DNA of 64,000 nucleotides, from assembly GCF_015910535.1 (NCBI RefSeq), contig NZ_JACBJG010000012.1, positions 62,001-126,000 of the forward strand, written 5' to 3'. The position numbers and the translations under genes are program-made. A model generated the notes under the pieces. It had not been told where the DNA came from, made no database searches, and worked only from the letters and a program-made list of their open reading frames with translations. This document shows, in pieces, positions 46,327 through 55,637 of the stretch (the stretch's first letter is position 1; the number at the start of each line of letters is the position of its first letter). This DNA comes from Saccharomonospora sp. NB11. Lineage in GTDB: Bacteria > Actinomycetota > Actinomycetes > Mycobacteriales > Pseudonocardiaceae.

Positions 46327-46805
46327 AGTTCGTCGAGCAGGGTCGCGAACTGGTCGGCGAACCCGCAGCGTTGCGCGATCATCTGCAGCTGCTCGTCGGG
46401 GTAGAGCTCGACCTCGTTGACGATGACCTCCAGTTCCGCCTTCGGCATCCCGAGGTCGGCGAGGATCTCCAGATCGCCCGCGGGCCACACCACGTCGTCA
46501 TCGTCATCGGGCGCCTCGGCCCTGAGCAGGTCGAGCACGTCGGCGGCGATGTCGTAGTCCAGTGCCGCCGCCGCATCGGAGAGCAGCAACGACACCCCGC
46601 TCGGAGTCGGCCGGACGACCACGAAGAACTCGTCGTCCACTGCCAACAGCCCGAACACCGCCCCGGTCGACCGGAGCTTCCGCAACTCGGTGATGGTGGT
46701 GTCCAACTCGGTCAGCGCCGTGTCGGCCAGCCGGTCGCAACGCCAACGACCGTCCTCACGCACCACGGCCACTGCGAATCCCGTGACCGGCCCTTCCAGC
46801 GCCAT
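46323..46805 (-). CDS. tRNA adenosine deaminase-associated protein
   Basis: 160 aa. TGFAVAVVREDGRWRCDRL, an acidic central patch (EAPDDDDDVVWPAGDLEILADLG, read as APDDDDDVVWPAGDLE) and EVIVNEVELYPDEQLQMIAQ match the actinobacterial protein family always found next to tadA. Whether it assists deamination is not known. It overlaps the tadA start by 4 bases. Start ATG 46803-46805. The preceding open frame to 48719 is antisense to the M20 gene. Confidence 0.9.
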   Translation of the reverse strand: MALEGPVTGFAVAVVREDGRWRCDRLADTALTELDTTITELRKLRSTGAVFGLLAVDDEFFVVVRPTPSGVSLLLSDAAAALDYDIAADVLDLLRAEAPDDDDDVVWPAGDLEILADLGMPKAELEVIVNEVELYPDEQLQMIAQRCGFADQFATLLDEL

Positions 46806-46877
46806 ACGACCACCGTATACCGCGACGGCCCGACGCAAGCGACGAACGACGTCGGGCGCACGTGTCACTATCGGAGC

Positions 46878-48110
46878 ATGACCGGACCGACGGACCTGCC
46901 CTCCCTGCCCGACGCCCGCTTCGCGGGACTGCTCGACGAGGCGAAAGCCCTCCAAGCGAGCACCGTCGCCCTGCGACGCACGATCCACCGCCGTCCCGAA
47001 CTCGGCCTTCAGCTCCCCGAGACCCAGCAGGCGGTGCTGGATGCGCTCGACGGGCTGCCCATCGAGACCACCCTGGGCACCACGACCACGTCCGTGACCG
47101 GCGTGCTGCGGGGTTCGCAGCCCGGCCCGGCCGTGTTGCTGCGCGCCGACATGGACGCGCTGCCGATGCCGGAGGACACCGGCCTGGAGTTCGCGTCCGA
47201 GGTCCCGAACGCGATGCACGCCTGCGGCCACGACACCCACGTGGCGATGCTCGTGGGAGCCGCTCGCCTGCTGTCCGAGCACGTCGACGAGCTGGCCGGG
47301 TCGGTGGTCTTCATGTTCCAGCCCGGCGAGGAGGGACACCACGGTGCCCGCCACATGATCCACGAGGGCGTGCTCGACGCCGGCGGCACGCGGGTGGCGA
47401 ACGCCTTCGCGATCCACACGTTCGCCAATCTGCCCACCGGCGTCATTGCGACGCGGTCCGGCCCGGTGCTGGCGTCGGCCGACAGCTTCTCCGTCCGCGT
47501 CGTGGGCAAGGGCGGACACGGCTCCATGCCGCACTCGGCCGTCGACCCCATCCCGGCGGCTGCCGAGATCGTCACGGCGCTGCAGACCCGCGTGACCCGC
47601 AGCGTGGACGTGTTCGACCCCGCGGTCGTCACCGTCACCCGCATCGCGGGCGGCACGACGGACAACGTCATCCCCGAGACCGCCGAGCTGGAGGGCACCA
47701 TCCGCACGTTGTCCGAACGCACCCGCGCGCACCTGCGCACCGAGGTGCCTCGGGTGGCGGAGCAGATCGGTGAGGCACACGGCTGCCGCGTCCTCGCCGA
47801 CGTTGTGCCGGGTTTCCCCGTCACCGCCGCCGACGAGACCGAGACCCAACGTGTGCTCGACCTCGCCGCCGAGGTGCTCGGCGCCGAACGCTCCCAGCGC
47901 ATGGCCAACCCGATCATGGGCGCGGAGGACTTCTCGTACGTGCTGCAGCGGGTTCCGGGCGCGTTCGCGTTCCTCGGTGCCTGCCCGCCCGGCGTCGACC
48001 CGGCCGAGGCGGCACCCAACCACTCCAACCGCGTGGTCTACGACGAGGACGCACTCGCCTACGGCGTCGCGATGTACGCCGCCTACGCACTCGACAGCCT
48101 GCGCCGGTGA
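46878..48110 (+). CDS. M20-family metallopeptidase/amidohydrolase
   Basis: 410 aa from ATG 46878, GGAG just before. Zinc-hydrolase motifs of the IAA-amino-acid/hippurate hydrolase type: LRADMDALPMPE, HACGHDTHVAMLVG, FQPGEEGHHGARHMI (catalytic Glu-Glu) and MGAEDFSYVLQRVPGAF. A bacterial dimerisation domain with GKGGHGSMPHSAVDP lies in the middle. Cytoplasmic; probably removes an acyl group from an N-acyl amino acid. Divergent from the tadA pair. Confidence 0.94.
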   Translation: MTGPTDLPSLPDARFAGLLDEAKALQASTVALRRTIHRRPELGLQLPETQQAVLDALDGLPIETTLGTTTTSVTGVLRGSQPGPAVLLRADMDALPMPEDTGLEFASEVPNAMHACGHDTHVAMLVGAARLLSEHVDELAGSVVFMFQPGEEGHHGARHMIHEGVLDAGGTRVANAFAIHTFANLPTGVIATRSGPVLASADSFSVRVVGKGGHGSMPHSAVDPIPAAAEIVTALQTRVTRSVDVFDPAVVTVTRIAGGTTDNVIPETAELEGTIRTLSERTRAHLRTEVPRVAEQIGEAHGCRVLADVVPGFPVTAADETETQRVLDLAAEVLGAERSQRMANPIMGAEDFSYVLQRVPGAFAFLGACPPGVDPAEAAPNHSNRVVYDEDALAYGVAMYAAYALDSLRR

Positions 48111-48140
48111 CGGTGAACCGATCGGGCAGGATGTGCTGCC

Positions 48141-49127
48141 ATGAACACCGTGCGTGACGTGTGTGTGATCGGGCTGGGCCTGCTCGGCGGCTCGGTTCTG
48201 CGAGCGGCGGTCGCCTCGGGCCGCAAGGCCTGGGGAGCGTCGACGTCCGTCGCCGACGCCGAGGCCGCCACCGCCGACGGCTTCGACGCGCGGGGCGGCG
48301 ACGGTGCGGTCGCCGACGCGTTGAGCCGGGCCGCCGCCACCGACGCCGTCGTGGTGCTCGCCGTCCCGCTCACCGCCGTCCGCTCGGTGCTCACGCGAAT
48401 CGAGCAGCACGCGCCGGGCTGTCTGGTGACCGACGTGACCAGCGTGAAGGCCCCGGTCCACGACGCGGCGCGGGCGGTGGCCCCGTCGGTGACGTTCGTC
48501 GGTGGGCACCCGATGGCGGGGACGGCCGAGTCGGGCTGGCGCGCCTCGACGCCGACGCTGTTCGACGGTGCCGCCTGGGTGACCACCCTCGACGGCAGCA
48601 CGGACCTGTCGGCGTGGCGGGAGGTGGCCACGCTCGCTCTCGATCTCGGGGCACGGGTCGTTCCACTCGACGCCGACACCCACGACGAGACGGTGGCCCG
48701 GATCTCGCACGTCGGACATCTGCTGGCCGCGGTGCTCGCGTCGGTCGGCGCGGCCGGAGGGCCGGTCGCCGCTTCGCTCGCCGCCGGGTCCTTCGCCGAC
48801 GGCACCCGAGTGGCCGGTACCCGGCCTGAACTCGTCCAGGCCATGACCGAGGGCAACCGTGACGCCCTGCTCCCGGTCGTCGACGAGGTGCTGGGCGCGC
48901 TCGGAGCAGCGCGGGGGTCACTCGCCTCCACGGGCGGACTCGCCGCCACGATCCGGTCCGGGCACGACGCGCTCCGTCGGATGGCGGAGCAGCGCGACGC
49001 GCCCACCACCCCGGTGCGAGTGCGACTCGACGCACCCGACGCACCCGAGGCGTTGCTCTCGATCGGCCACCGTGGCGGCCACGTCACCGGTTTCGATGGT
49101 GACGTGGCCCTGGCCGACGTGCCCTGA
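48141..49127 (+). CDS. tyrA: prephenate dehydrogenase
   Basis: 328 aa. Rossmann N-terminus VCVIGLGLLGGSVLRAAVASG, then VVVLAVPLTAVRSVL, CLVTDVTSVKAPV and the signature GGHPMAGTAESGWRAS with the catalytic His. The helical C-terminal dimerisation domain contains ARISHVGHLLAAVLA. Converts prephenate to 4-hydroxyphenylpyruvate for tyrosine. No ACT domain is evident. tadA-M20-tyrA clustering resembles the Rv3752c-Rv3754 region of mycobacteria. Confidence 0.93.
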   Translation: MNTVRDVCVIGLGLLGGSVLRAAVASGRKAWGASTSVADAEAATADGFDARGGDGAVADALSRAAATDAVVVLAVPLTAVRSVLTRIEQHAPGCLVTDVTSVKAPVHDAARAVAPSVTFVGGHPMAGTAESGWRASTPTLFDGAAWVTTLDGSTDLSAWREVATLALDLGARVVPLDADTHDETVARISHVGHLLAAVLASVGAAGGPVAASLAAGSFADGTRVAGTRPELVQAMTEGNRDALLPVVDEVLGALGAARGSLASTGGLAATIRSGHDALRRMAEQRDAPTTPVRVRLDAPDAPEALLSIGHRGGHVTGFDGDVALADVP

Positions 49128-49136
49128 CGCGGCGGG

Positions 49137-49376
49137 TCAGGGCTGCGGGCGCGGAGGCGGCGGCTGACCGCCCGCCTGCCCCGTGTCGTCGCCACCGGCG
49201 TTGCGGTGCAGGAACTTCTTCGCCTTCTCCGTGGCGTTGTCGATCTTGCTCGACTGTTTGCCGAATCGGGACTTGGCCATTCCGCTCGCCTTGTCCAAGC
49301 CCTGCTCGATCTTGTCGCTGTTCTTCGTCAACGCGTCCTGAGCCTTGTGCTTCAGCTCGTTGAAGTTGATGCCCAT
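49137..49376 (-). CDS. Rv0909-family putative antitoxin
   Basis: 79 aa. MGINFNELKHKAQDALTKNS and DKIEQGLDKASGMAKSRFGK match the short, Lys-rich family named after mycobacterial Rv0909; the C-terminal 15 residues are Pro/Gly-rich. No Rv0910-like toxin gene is adjacent, since the neighbours are tyrA (convergent) and a FUSC transporter, so the antitoxin role is doubtful here. Confidence 0.82.
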   Translation of the reverse strand: MGINFNELKHKAQDALTKNSDKIEQGLDKASGMAKSRFGKQSSKIDNATEKAKKFLHRNAGGDDTGQAGGQPPPPRPQP

Positions 49377-49433
49377 ACGACCAATGGACCAGGCTCTGGC
49401 TCGTCCCGCAACGCGAGCGCCGCGCTGCCCGAC

Positions 49434-51392
49434 TCACCGCACGTGCCGGAACGTGTGCGGGTCCGGCCCCGCCACCGCGTCGACGGCGTTCGTGAGCTGC
49501 GTGCGGACGTCGGCCAGCACCTCGCCTCCCGGCAGCTCCACTTCGGGTGCCTCGATCCCGGTTCGCACGGCAAGCGCGATTTCCGCGAGCGCCGCACGGA
49601 CCTTGCGCACCTCGCTCTCCTCGGGCGGTTCCGCGGCCTGCTGGTCGATCGCCACGCCGACCGCCGTGACGGCGTCGGTGAGCTGCTCCAACGCCACGAT
49701 CGCGGGCCACCACGCGACCGCCTGCCGACCTGCCGCCGACGGCTCCACCACGATCTGTTGGAACGCCGTCCGCAGGTTCGACAGCTCGCGATAGCACTTC
49801 CGACGTCGCCGCGACCGGGCGTTGCGGGCATCCTCGTCCGCCATCGGTCGCAGCGCGTACTCGGCGTACTCGGAGATCGCCTCGGCCGCGTCGGCGAGGT
49901 TGCCCCCCAGCGCGGGTCTGCGGCTGCCCGGCCAGAGCACGTAGCCGAACACGAGCACCAGCACGCACCCGACTGCGGTGTCGATCACGCGCACGGATGC
50001 CACCCCGTAGTCGCCCGAGGACAACGCCATCTGCACCAGGATCACCGGCGTCACGAAGGCACTCAGCAGGCCGTAGTGCCGCCCCTTGCCGATCGCGACG
50101 CCCATCCCGAACACCGCGACCACCACCGCCAGCAGGGCACCGTGAGGCACCAGCGACAACGCGAGGGTGCCGATCCCGGCGCCCACCACGGTGCCCAACC
50201 CACGCAACACGGCCCTGCCGAACACCGAGCCGAAGTCGGGTTTGAGCACCAGACCGACGGTCAGCGTGATCCAGTACGACCGGTCGGTGGGCAGGACGAA
50301 CCGCACGACCTCCGCCACCGCCACGCACACCGTGAGTCGCACCGCGGCGAGCCACACCAACGGCCCCGACGCGAGCGTCTTCACCCACTCGACGACCCGG
50401 TCGGCGGCCGACGTCTTCGTCCGGCGCAGGCGTTCCTCCTCCGTGCCGATGTCGTGGAGCGCCTGGTAAAGCGCGGCGACGGCGGGTGCCTGTTCGGGCC
50501 GTGGTTCCTCCCGCAGCGGAGGCACGCGCGGCAGGGGCGTGTCGGACAGCACCGCGGTCGCGAGGTCCGTGCAGTGCGCGATGAGAGCACGGGGCGGCCG
50601 GACCCCCGAGTTCACGGCCGCCACCGTCGCCTCGATGGCCGGAGTGGTGGCGGTGAGCAGGTTGAGCAGCTTGCGGTAGGTGTCGTCGCGCCCCGGCAGC
50701 CACGACCGGGCGGCGAGCAGTCGGTCGTAGGCGGTGTTCAGCGCCTTGGTGAGCTGGTGCCGCGCCTCCAGCGCCGTCTCGTCGTCGTCCGCGGCGACGG
50801 CCGACAACATCGTGGCGAGTTCGAGGTAGACCTGGGCGACCGCGCGCCGTTCCGGGCTGGTGGCCCGCACCGTCCAGCCCGCGAGCGCCACGAAGAGTCC
50901 CCACCCCGCCCCGACGCAGAACAGCGACAACGACAACCACGGCGACGCCGCGTCCGTCACCAGCCCCGAGCCGAGCACGGTGAAGACGAACAATTGCAGC
51001 GCCGCCGTCGACGCGTTGCTCCCCGCATCGCTGATCAGCGCCGACACGGCGGCGACGACGATCACGACCGACACCGACACCACGGTGTCGTCTCCACTCA
51101 CGATCCCCAGGCCGAAACCCACGACGGCCGCGCTCAACGCCCCGACGAGCCGGACGGCGCGAGCCCGGTACGTGTCCGTGGTGTCCGCGGTGATCGACGG
51201 CAGCGCCCCGGTGGACGCCAGCGCGCCGTAACCGATGTTGCCGAGCAGATAGCCCACCAGGATGGGCGCCGAGAGGACGACCGCGGCGCGCAGCAACTGG
51301 TTCCACCGGATCGGGTCCAGGGGCACGCGCAGCAGATGCACGATCCACCGTGGGGTGGCGCTGCGGCGGCCGGTCGCGTCCACGACGACCAT
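49434..51392 (-). CDS. FUSC-family membrane transporter
   Basis: 652 aa. Two repeats of hydrophobic bundles flank a soluble middle: helices at ~35-180 (AAVVLSAPILVGYLLGNIGY; VVIVVAAVSALISDAG) and ~340-480 (LTVCVAVAEVVRFVLPTDRS; YWITLTVGLVLKPDFGSVFG), the latter with the FUSC signature R-x-x-x-T-x-G. A helical cytoplasmic domain follows (~500-652). Related proteins export aromatic acids. The start ATG is at 51390-51392. Substrate unknown. Confidence 0.9.
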   Translation of the reverse strand: MVVVDATGRRSATPRWIVHLLRVPLDPIRWNQLLRAAVVLSAPILVGYLLGNIGYGALASTGALPSITADTTDTYRARAVRLVGALSAAVVGFGLGIVSGDDTVVSVSVVIVVAAVSALISDAGSNASTAALQLFVFTVLGSGLVTDAASPWLSLSLFCVGAGWGLFVALAGWTVRATSPERRAVAQVYLELATMLSAVAADDDETALEARHQLTKALNTAYDRLLAARSWLPGRDDTYRKLLNLLTATTPAIEATVAAVNSGVRPPRALIAHCTDLATAVLSDTPLPRVPPLREEPRPEQAPAVAALYQALHDIGTEEERLRRTKTSAADRVVEWVKTLASGPLVWLAAVRLTVCVAVAEVVRFVLPTDRSYWITLTVGLVLKPDFGSVFGRAVLRGLGTVVGAGIGTLALSLVPHGALLAVVVAVFGMGVAIGKGRHYGLLSAFVTPVILVQMALSSGDYGVASVRVIDTAVGCVLVLVFGYVLWPGSRRPALGGNLADAAEAISEYAEYALRPMADEDARNARSRRRRKCYRELSNLRTAFQQIVVEPSAAGRQAVAWWPAIVALEQLTDAVTAVGVAIDQQAAEPPEESEVRKVRAALAEIALAVRTGIEAPEVELPGGEVLADVRTQLTNAVDAVAGPDPHTFRHVR

Positions 51393-51446
51393 CTTGACGC
51401 ACGGCCCCCGTCGTGGCTGGCTACTGCGAGACCGGCGAATCGCCCG

Positions 51447-54023
51447 TCAGCCCGCGCCGAGGCAGAGGAACGGGCGACGGAACGGATCCACCGCCGTCGC
51501 CTCGGCCAGGGCCACGGCGGGCGAACGTCCCGCCGCGAGCCGGGTGTGGAGGTCCGTCATCGCCTCCGCGGAGGCGTGGTCGCCGACCCGCGCGACCGCG
51601 CCGACCACCGTGCGACACCCGCTGGCCAGCAACGCCCCCGCGAAGCCGAGCGCCTCCTCACCGGGCCGGATGTGGCTCAACGCCAGTTCGCAGGCGGCCA
51701 GCACGACCTGGTCGGGCGGGTTCGGCAGGCGCGCGGCCTCGTGCGCGAACAGGGGCCCGTCCACCAGCTCCAGCCGGGAGAACAGCGCGTTCGCCGGTTC
51801 GTGGGCTCCGTGGGCCACGAGATGGGCCAGCCCGGAACCGTCGAGTGCCTCCAGCACCGCGTCGCTGGTCGCCTTCTCGCCGTCCACGAGGCGCGCCGTC
51901 GGATACACCGAGGTCAGCTTGCCGACCTCGCCCACCGCGCCCGGCACTCCCGGGCCGCCCACCAGCACCACCGGTTCGGGCTTCGGTCGACTCGCGGCGC
52001 CGAGCCACGCCGTGGCCGACGGCGCCACCGACAGCGGCCGTCCCCGCAGGCTCGGCAGTGCGCCCCACGGCAGGGCGTGCAAGGACCCCGTCGGAATGAT
52101 CACCAGTTCGCGGTCGGCGACGAGCCGTCCGAGTGGGGCGAGCAGCATGTCGTCCAGCCGGGCCGCCCGGCGTCGCGCCGACGACAACACGGCTGCCGCG
52201 AGCGGCGCGGGCAGGTGGTCGGGAGCGAGTGCGTCGAGGTCGGCCCGCAACTGGTGGGTCAGCTCCACCGCATCGCCCAGGACACCCAGTCGCACGAGCG
52301 CGAATCGGCCGTCCCGCACCACCACCGCGGCGAGGGTGTCGGCATGGCCGACGAAACTGACCATGACCCGCTCGCCGAGCGCGTCGGCGACCTGGTCGGG
52401 AGACGCGACGGGCCGAGGCCGCCCCCACTGACTCGTGTACCACCCGAGCCGGCTCGCCTCCCGCTGCAACCACGCGTAGCGATTCTCCAGCGCGGTCACC
52501 GGCTTGCCCGCGAGGCGGTTCTGCTGCACCGAACGCTGCACGTGCCGCATCTCCGCGAGGTGCTTGGCCAACACGGGGTCGTCGATCGCGGGCATCGGCT
52601 CGTAGCGGTACGCCTGAGCACGGGTTCGTTCCTGCCAGGCGAACAGCCGCCGGGCCCCGTTCTGTCCCGACGCGCTCTCCAACACCAGTCCGACCGCGAG
52701 CGTGCCCAGTTCCTGTCCGTGTACGGCGGTACCGCAGAGCAGGTCGAGCCCACCCATCCGATCACGCGCCCGACCCAACTCCGCCAGCCCGGCCCTGGCC
52801 TGCGCCAACGCGGACCGACGACTGCCCGTGGCCACCGCGAGTTCCGCCCGGCACAGCCGCAGCAGCATGCGGTGGTCCACCGGCGTCGTACGGCGTGGCT
52901 TCGGCACGCTGTCGAGCAACGCGGTGGCCTCGTCCAGTTCCCCCCGCCTCAGCAGCAGGCGCACGGCGAGCAGGCGGGCAGCCGCCGTCTCGTCGCGCAG
53001 CCCGAGTTCGGCCAGTCGCTGGGACACCTCCACCAGCGCCGAGGGCAGTCGGGCAGGCGGCAGTCTGCCCTCCTCCAGCACTTCGGTCGCGTCCGCTCGG
53101 AGCCGTGCGAGGGCGGCCACCTCCGCCCACGGAAGGTTGCCTCGCCTCAGGAACCGGCGACGCGCCGACACCGCGAGGCGTCGGGCGGCGTCGAACTGCC
53201 CCTCCAGCAACGCGGCGGCAGCCCTCGCGACCTCCGCCTCGGCGAGGTCCTGGATCACCTGGTTGCGGCGCAGCTCGGGCAGTGCCTCGTCCAGGTGGCG
53301 TGCCGCCTCCGTGGCCAGCCCCGCGACGAGCAGCGCACGCGCCTGGTCGAGGCGGACCCTGGCCACCCAGCCCGGTGCCGCGTCCTCCAGGATGCGCACC
53401 GCCTCGTCGTAGTGGCGCAACGCGCCCGGGATGTCCCCGGTGAGCTGCGCCAGGTCGCCCAGCCCGTGCCGAGCCTTGCCCTCGATCCTCCTCAACCGAT
53501 GCTCGGAGGCCAGGCGGATGGCCCGGTGGAAGTCCTGCGCCGCCGCGTCGACGGCACCGGTCTCGGCGTGGATCTGCGCCCGGTTGGTCAGGGTGCGTGC
53601 CAGCAGCAGACCGTCGTCGTGCCGGAGGTCCTCCAACGCGGGAATGATCGCGTCGAACAACGCGACCGACTCCGACGCCCGTCCCACCCGGAACAGCAAC
53701 AACGCGCGCTGCCCGGTGATCACGGCGTCGAGCTCACGCCGCAACGGCCCCTCCGGGAGCTGTTCCAGCTCGGCCCTCGCCCGCTTCAAGCCACGGAAGC
53801 CGTCGGCCGTCGAACCGACCTCCGACGTGGCGAGAGCCAGGCTGATCCGCACCCGGATACGCGCGGCGACCCAGTCCGTCGTCTCCCGGCCCGACGCCTC
53901 GATCAGTCGCAGGGCCTTGCGCAGCAGGCGAATGGCCTCGACGTTGTGTGCGCTCGCCGCCGCGTTGTTCGCCCGACGTTGCAGTGCGAGAACGGCGGAG
54001 AGCCGCGCGGTGTGAGAAGACAC
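51447..54023 (-). CDS. TPR-CHAT caspase-like peptidase
   Basis: 858 aa, GTG start. Residues ~1-550 are helical with TPR-like spacing (ARTLTNRAQIHAETGAVDAA; ALRHYDEAVRILEDAAPGW). The C-terminal ~270 residues are a CHAT domain: LVIIPTGSLHALPWGALPSL, the His motif HLVAHGAHEPANALFSRLEL (His near 738) and the Cys motif VVLAACELALSHIRPGEEAL (Cys near 778). Both catalytic residues are present, so it is probably an active cysteine protease. It ends the sigma-factor operon: 10 bases separate it from the small protein gene. CHAT proteases act in bacterial conflict and regulated proteolysis; the target here is unknown. Confidence 0.9.
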   Translation of the reverse strand: MSSHTARLSAVLALQRRANNAAASAHNVEAIRLLRKALRLIEASGRETTDWVAARIRVRISLALATSEVGSTADGFRGLKRARAELEQLPEGPLRRELDAVITGQRALLLFRVGRASESVALFDAIIPALEDLRHDDGLLLARTLTNRAQIHAETGAVDAAAQDFHRAIRLASEHRLRRIEGKARHGLGDLAQLTGDIPGALRHYDEAVRILEDAAPGWVARVRLDQARALLVAGLATEAARHLDEALPELRRNQVIQDLAEAEVARAAAALLEGQFDAARRLAVSARRRFLRRGNLPWAEVAALARLRADATEVLEEGRLPPARLPSALVEVSQRLAELGLRDETAAARLLAVRLLLRRGELDEATALLDSVPKPRRTTPVDHRMLLRLCRAELAVATGSRRSALAQARAGLAELGRARDRMGGLDLLCGTAVHGQELGTLAVGLVLESASGQNGARRLFAWQERTRAQAYRYEPMPAIDDPVLAKHLAEMRHVQRSVQQNRLAGKPVTALENRYAWLQREASRLGWYTSQWGRPRPVASPDQVADALGERVMVSFVGHADTLAAVVVRDGRFALVRLGVLGDAVELTHQLRADLDALAPDHLPAPLAAAVLSSARRRAARLDDMLLAPLGRLVADRELVIIPTGSLHALPWGALPSLRGRPLSVAPSATAWLGAASRPKPEPVVLVGGPGVPGAVGEVGKLTSVYPTARLVDGEKATSDAVLEALDGSGLAHLVAHGAHEPANALFSRLELVDGPLFAHEAARLPNPPDQVVLAACELALSHIRPGEEALGFAGALLASGCRTVVGAVARVGDHASAEAMTDLHTRLAAGRSPAVALAEATAVDPFRRPFLCLGAG

Positions 54024-54033
54024 GCCCGCGCGA

Positions 54034-54498
54034 TCAGAGCACCACCGCGGGCGTCACCACCGTGCGCCGCCCACCTTCTCCGCCGACGTGCACGACGATC
54101 TGCGTGGTTCCGCTCGGCACGTCGTTGAGCACGAACCGGCCTCCGTCGTCGGCCACCGTGGAACACGTGTCGTGGCCCGCCACCCGAACCTCCACCGCAT
54201 GTTCACCCTCGGGGACGAGCCACCCGTCGATGCGGTGCCTCGGCCCGGTCTTCGTCAAGTTCACCATGACCGTGAGGTCGCTGACGGTGAAGGTGATCGT
54301 GCCCTGGGCGACACTGCGAACCCCGGCCAGCGCGTCGGCTCTCTCCCACTGCGCCACCTCGACGTCGAGGTCCTCCAGGGCGAGCGCGAACTGCACCCGC
54401 TCGACGAGGCCGGAGGGCGGCGGGTCGAACGTGTCGATCAGCCGGTCGAGGTCCAACAGCAGGGTGTCGTCGTCCGGGTAGGAGCTGCTGTCATGCAT
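54034..54498 (-). CDS. small beta-sandwich protein between sigma factor and CHAT gene
   Basis: 154 aa from ATG 54496-54498, overlapping the sigma-factor stop by eight bases. An acidic N-terminus (SSYPDDDTLLLDLDRLIDTF) and helix precede two beta-rich segments: TITFTVSDLTVMVNLTKTG and VRVAGHDTCSTVADDGGRFV, the latter like carboxypeptidase-regulatory/Ig-like sandwiches. No signal peptide or membrane helix. Position makes it a candidate anti-sigma or CHAT partner; this is inference only. Confidence 0.78.
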   Translation of the reverse strand: MHDSSSYPDDDTLLLDLDRLIDTFDPPPSGLVERVQFALALEDLDVEVAQWERADALAGVRSVAQGTITFTVSDLTVMVNLTKTGPRHRIDGWLVPEGEHAVEVRVAGHDTCSTVADDGGRFVLNDVPSGTTQIVVHVGGEGGRRTVVTPAVVL

Positions 54499-55102
54499 CC
54501 GCTGTCCCCTCCGTAGCGTCCAGCGCCTCCCGGAGGCGCCGCAGGCACCGGCCCCGCGTCGGGCCCACACTCCCACGCGGCATTCGCAACACGTCGGCCA
54601 CCAACCCGTACTCGGCCCTTCCCGCGAGCACCGTCAGTCGAAGCAGCTCCTGGCACCGGTCCGGCAGTCCGCGGAACGCCTCCCAGATCCGGCGATCACG
54701 ATCGGCCCGCACGGCCTCGGCCTCCGGTTCAGGCTGGCTGCTGGGCATGTTCTCGGCCAACTCGTCGGTCAACGGCACCGGACGACTCAACCGTTCGGCC
54801 ACGGCGCGGGACTCGCGACGGGTCGTGGTGATCAACCACTTGGCGAGCGCCTTCGGATCCTCGATTCGCTCCAGACTGCGGAACAACGCGAGCCACACGG
54901 TCTGGACGACGTCCTCGGCAGTGTGTCTGTCGAGGCCGTTGCCCCGAGCCACCTGCCACACCAGTGGAGTCAGTTCCTCGACCAACCGATTCATGGCACT
55001 GCGGTCGCCCGCCCTCGCGGCATGCATGCAGGCCGCGTAGAGGTCGTGACCGCGCAACCCGTCCCACGACGGATCGGCCTCGGCCGTCTTGGCGTCGGTC
55101 AA
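54491..55102 (-). CDS. ECF-like RNA polymerase sigma factor
   Basis: 203 aa from a TTG at 55100-55102 with GGAAGG 8 bases before; a GTG at 55204 would add 34 residues of poor character. Region 2 reads ARAGDRSAMNRLVEELTPLV, WQVARGNGLDRHTAEDVVQT and WLALFRSLERIEDPKALAKW; region 4 reads LPDRCQELLRLTVLAGRAEY and VLRMPRGSVGPTRGRCLRRL. It would direct RNA polymerase to a small regulon, likely its own operon with the small protein and CHAT protease. No classical transmembrane anti-sigma gene is adjacent. Confidence 0.85.
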   Translation of the reverse strand: MTDAKTAEADPSWDGLRGHDLYAACMHAARAGDRSAMNRLVEELTPLVWQVARGNGLDRHTAEDVVQTVWLALFRSLERIEDPKALAKWLITTTRRESRAVAERLSRPVPLTDELAENMPSSQPEPEAEAVRADRDRRIWEAFRGLPDRCQELLRLTVLAGRAEYGLVADVLRMPRGSVGPTRGRCLRRLREALDATEGTADA

Positions 55103-55637
55103 CGCATCCGCCTTCCCGAATCTCGATGTCGATATTCGCGAACGCAGTATCTCGGGCTCCTCGGAGCGACACACCAACTTGCAGGAAAGCACTCGCACAC
55201 TCACACGTTCGGACTAATGGACACGGCGGTGCGAGCCGGACGGCGCGGCCCGGGATCCCACAACCGCGCCGCCGGCTCGCGATGAGGTTCCCGCGGGCGC
55301 CGACTGTGTCGGACGCACGTGGGCGAACCTCACCTTCCCCGGAAGTCCCACCCCAGTCGGACTCCCGACCGGGTTGGTCGCCACCCCCACCGACGCACGC
55401 GTCGGCGACCAACCCGACACCCCCTGCACAACGCCGTGGCCGACGACCATCGACTGGTCGACGACCGTGCGACCACGGCGTCGCGGTGCCACCGGTCCGG
55501 CCGACGGTCACCGCGTTCTCCCCCTGACTCGCCGCCGAACTCCCCCCGAGTTCGGCGACACCCCCGGTCGTGTGGTGCGGCGGTGGCCGGCGGCCCCCTC
55601 GACTGCCGGCCACCTGCTCGTCACGTGGGTCACCCGT
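55103..55637. other. 535-base gap with hairpins, upstream of the sigma-factor gene
   Basis: No supported gene. It should hold the sigma operon promoter (minus strand) and the terminator of the repeat-protein gene. Besides the strong hairpin listed separately, GTGG...CCAC and GACCATCGACTGGTC pairings occur around 55437-55485. If the sigma factor starts at the GTG 55204, the gap begins there. Confidence 0.5.
55370..55416. terminator. 13-bp hairpin downstream of the repeat-protein gene
   Basis: CGGGTTGGTCGCC (55370-55382) and GGCGACCAACCCG (55404-55416) are exact complements; inside the 21-base loop CGACG and CGTCG (55391-55395/55400-55404) can extend the structure. It lies about 220 bases after the repeat-protein stop and could terminate that gene or be a 5'-leader element of the sigma operon. 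Confidence 0.5.

Noticed and set aside
49206-54128. A 1640-codon open frame on the plus strand
   Set aside because: It is antisense to the FUSC, CHAT and neighbouring genes, has Arg/Pro/Gly-rich content without domain motifs, and is explained by the high GC of the true genes' third positions.
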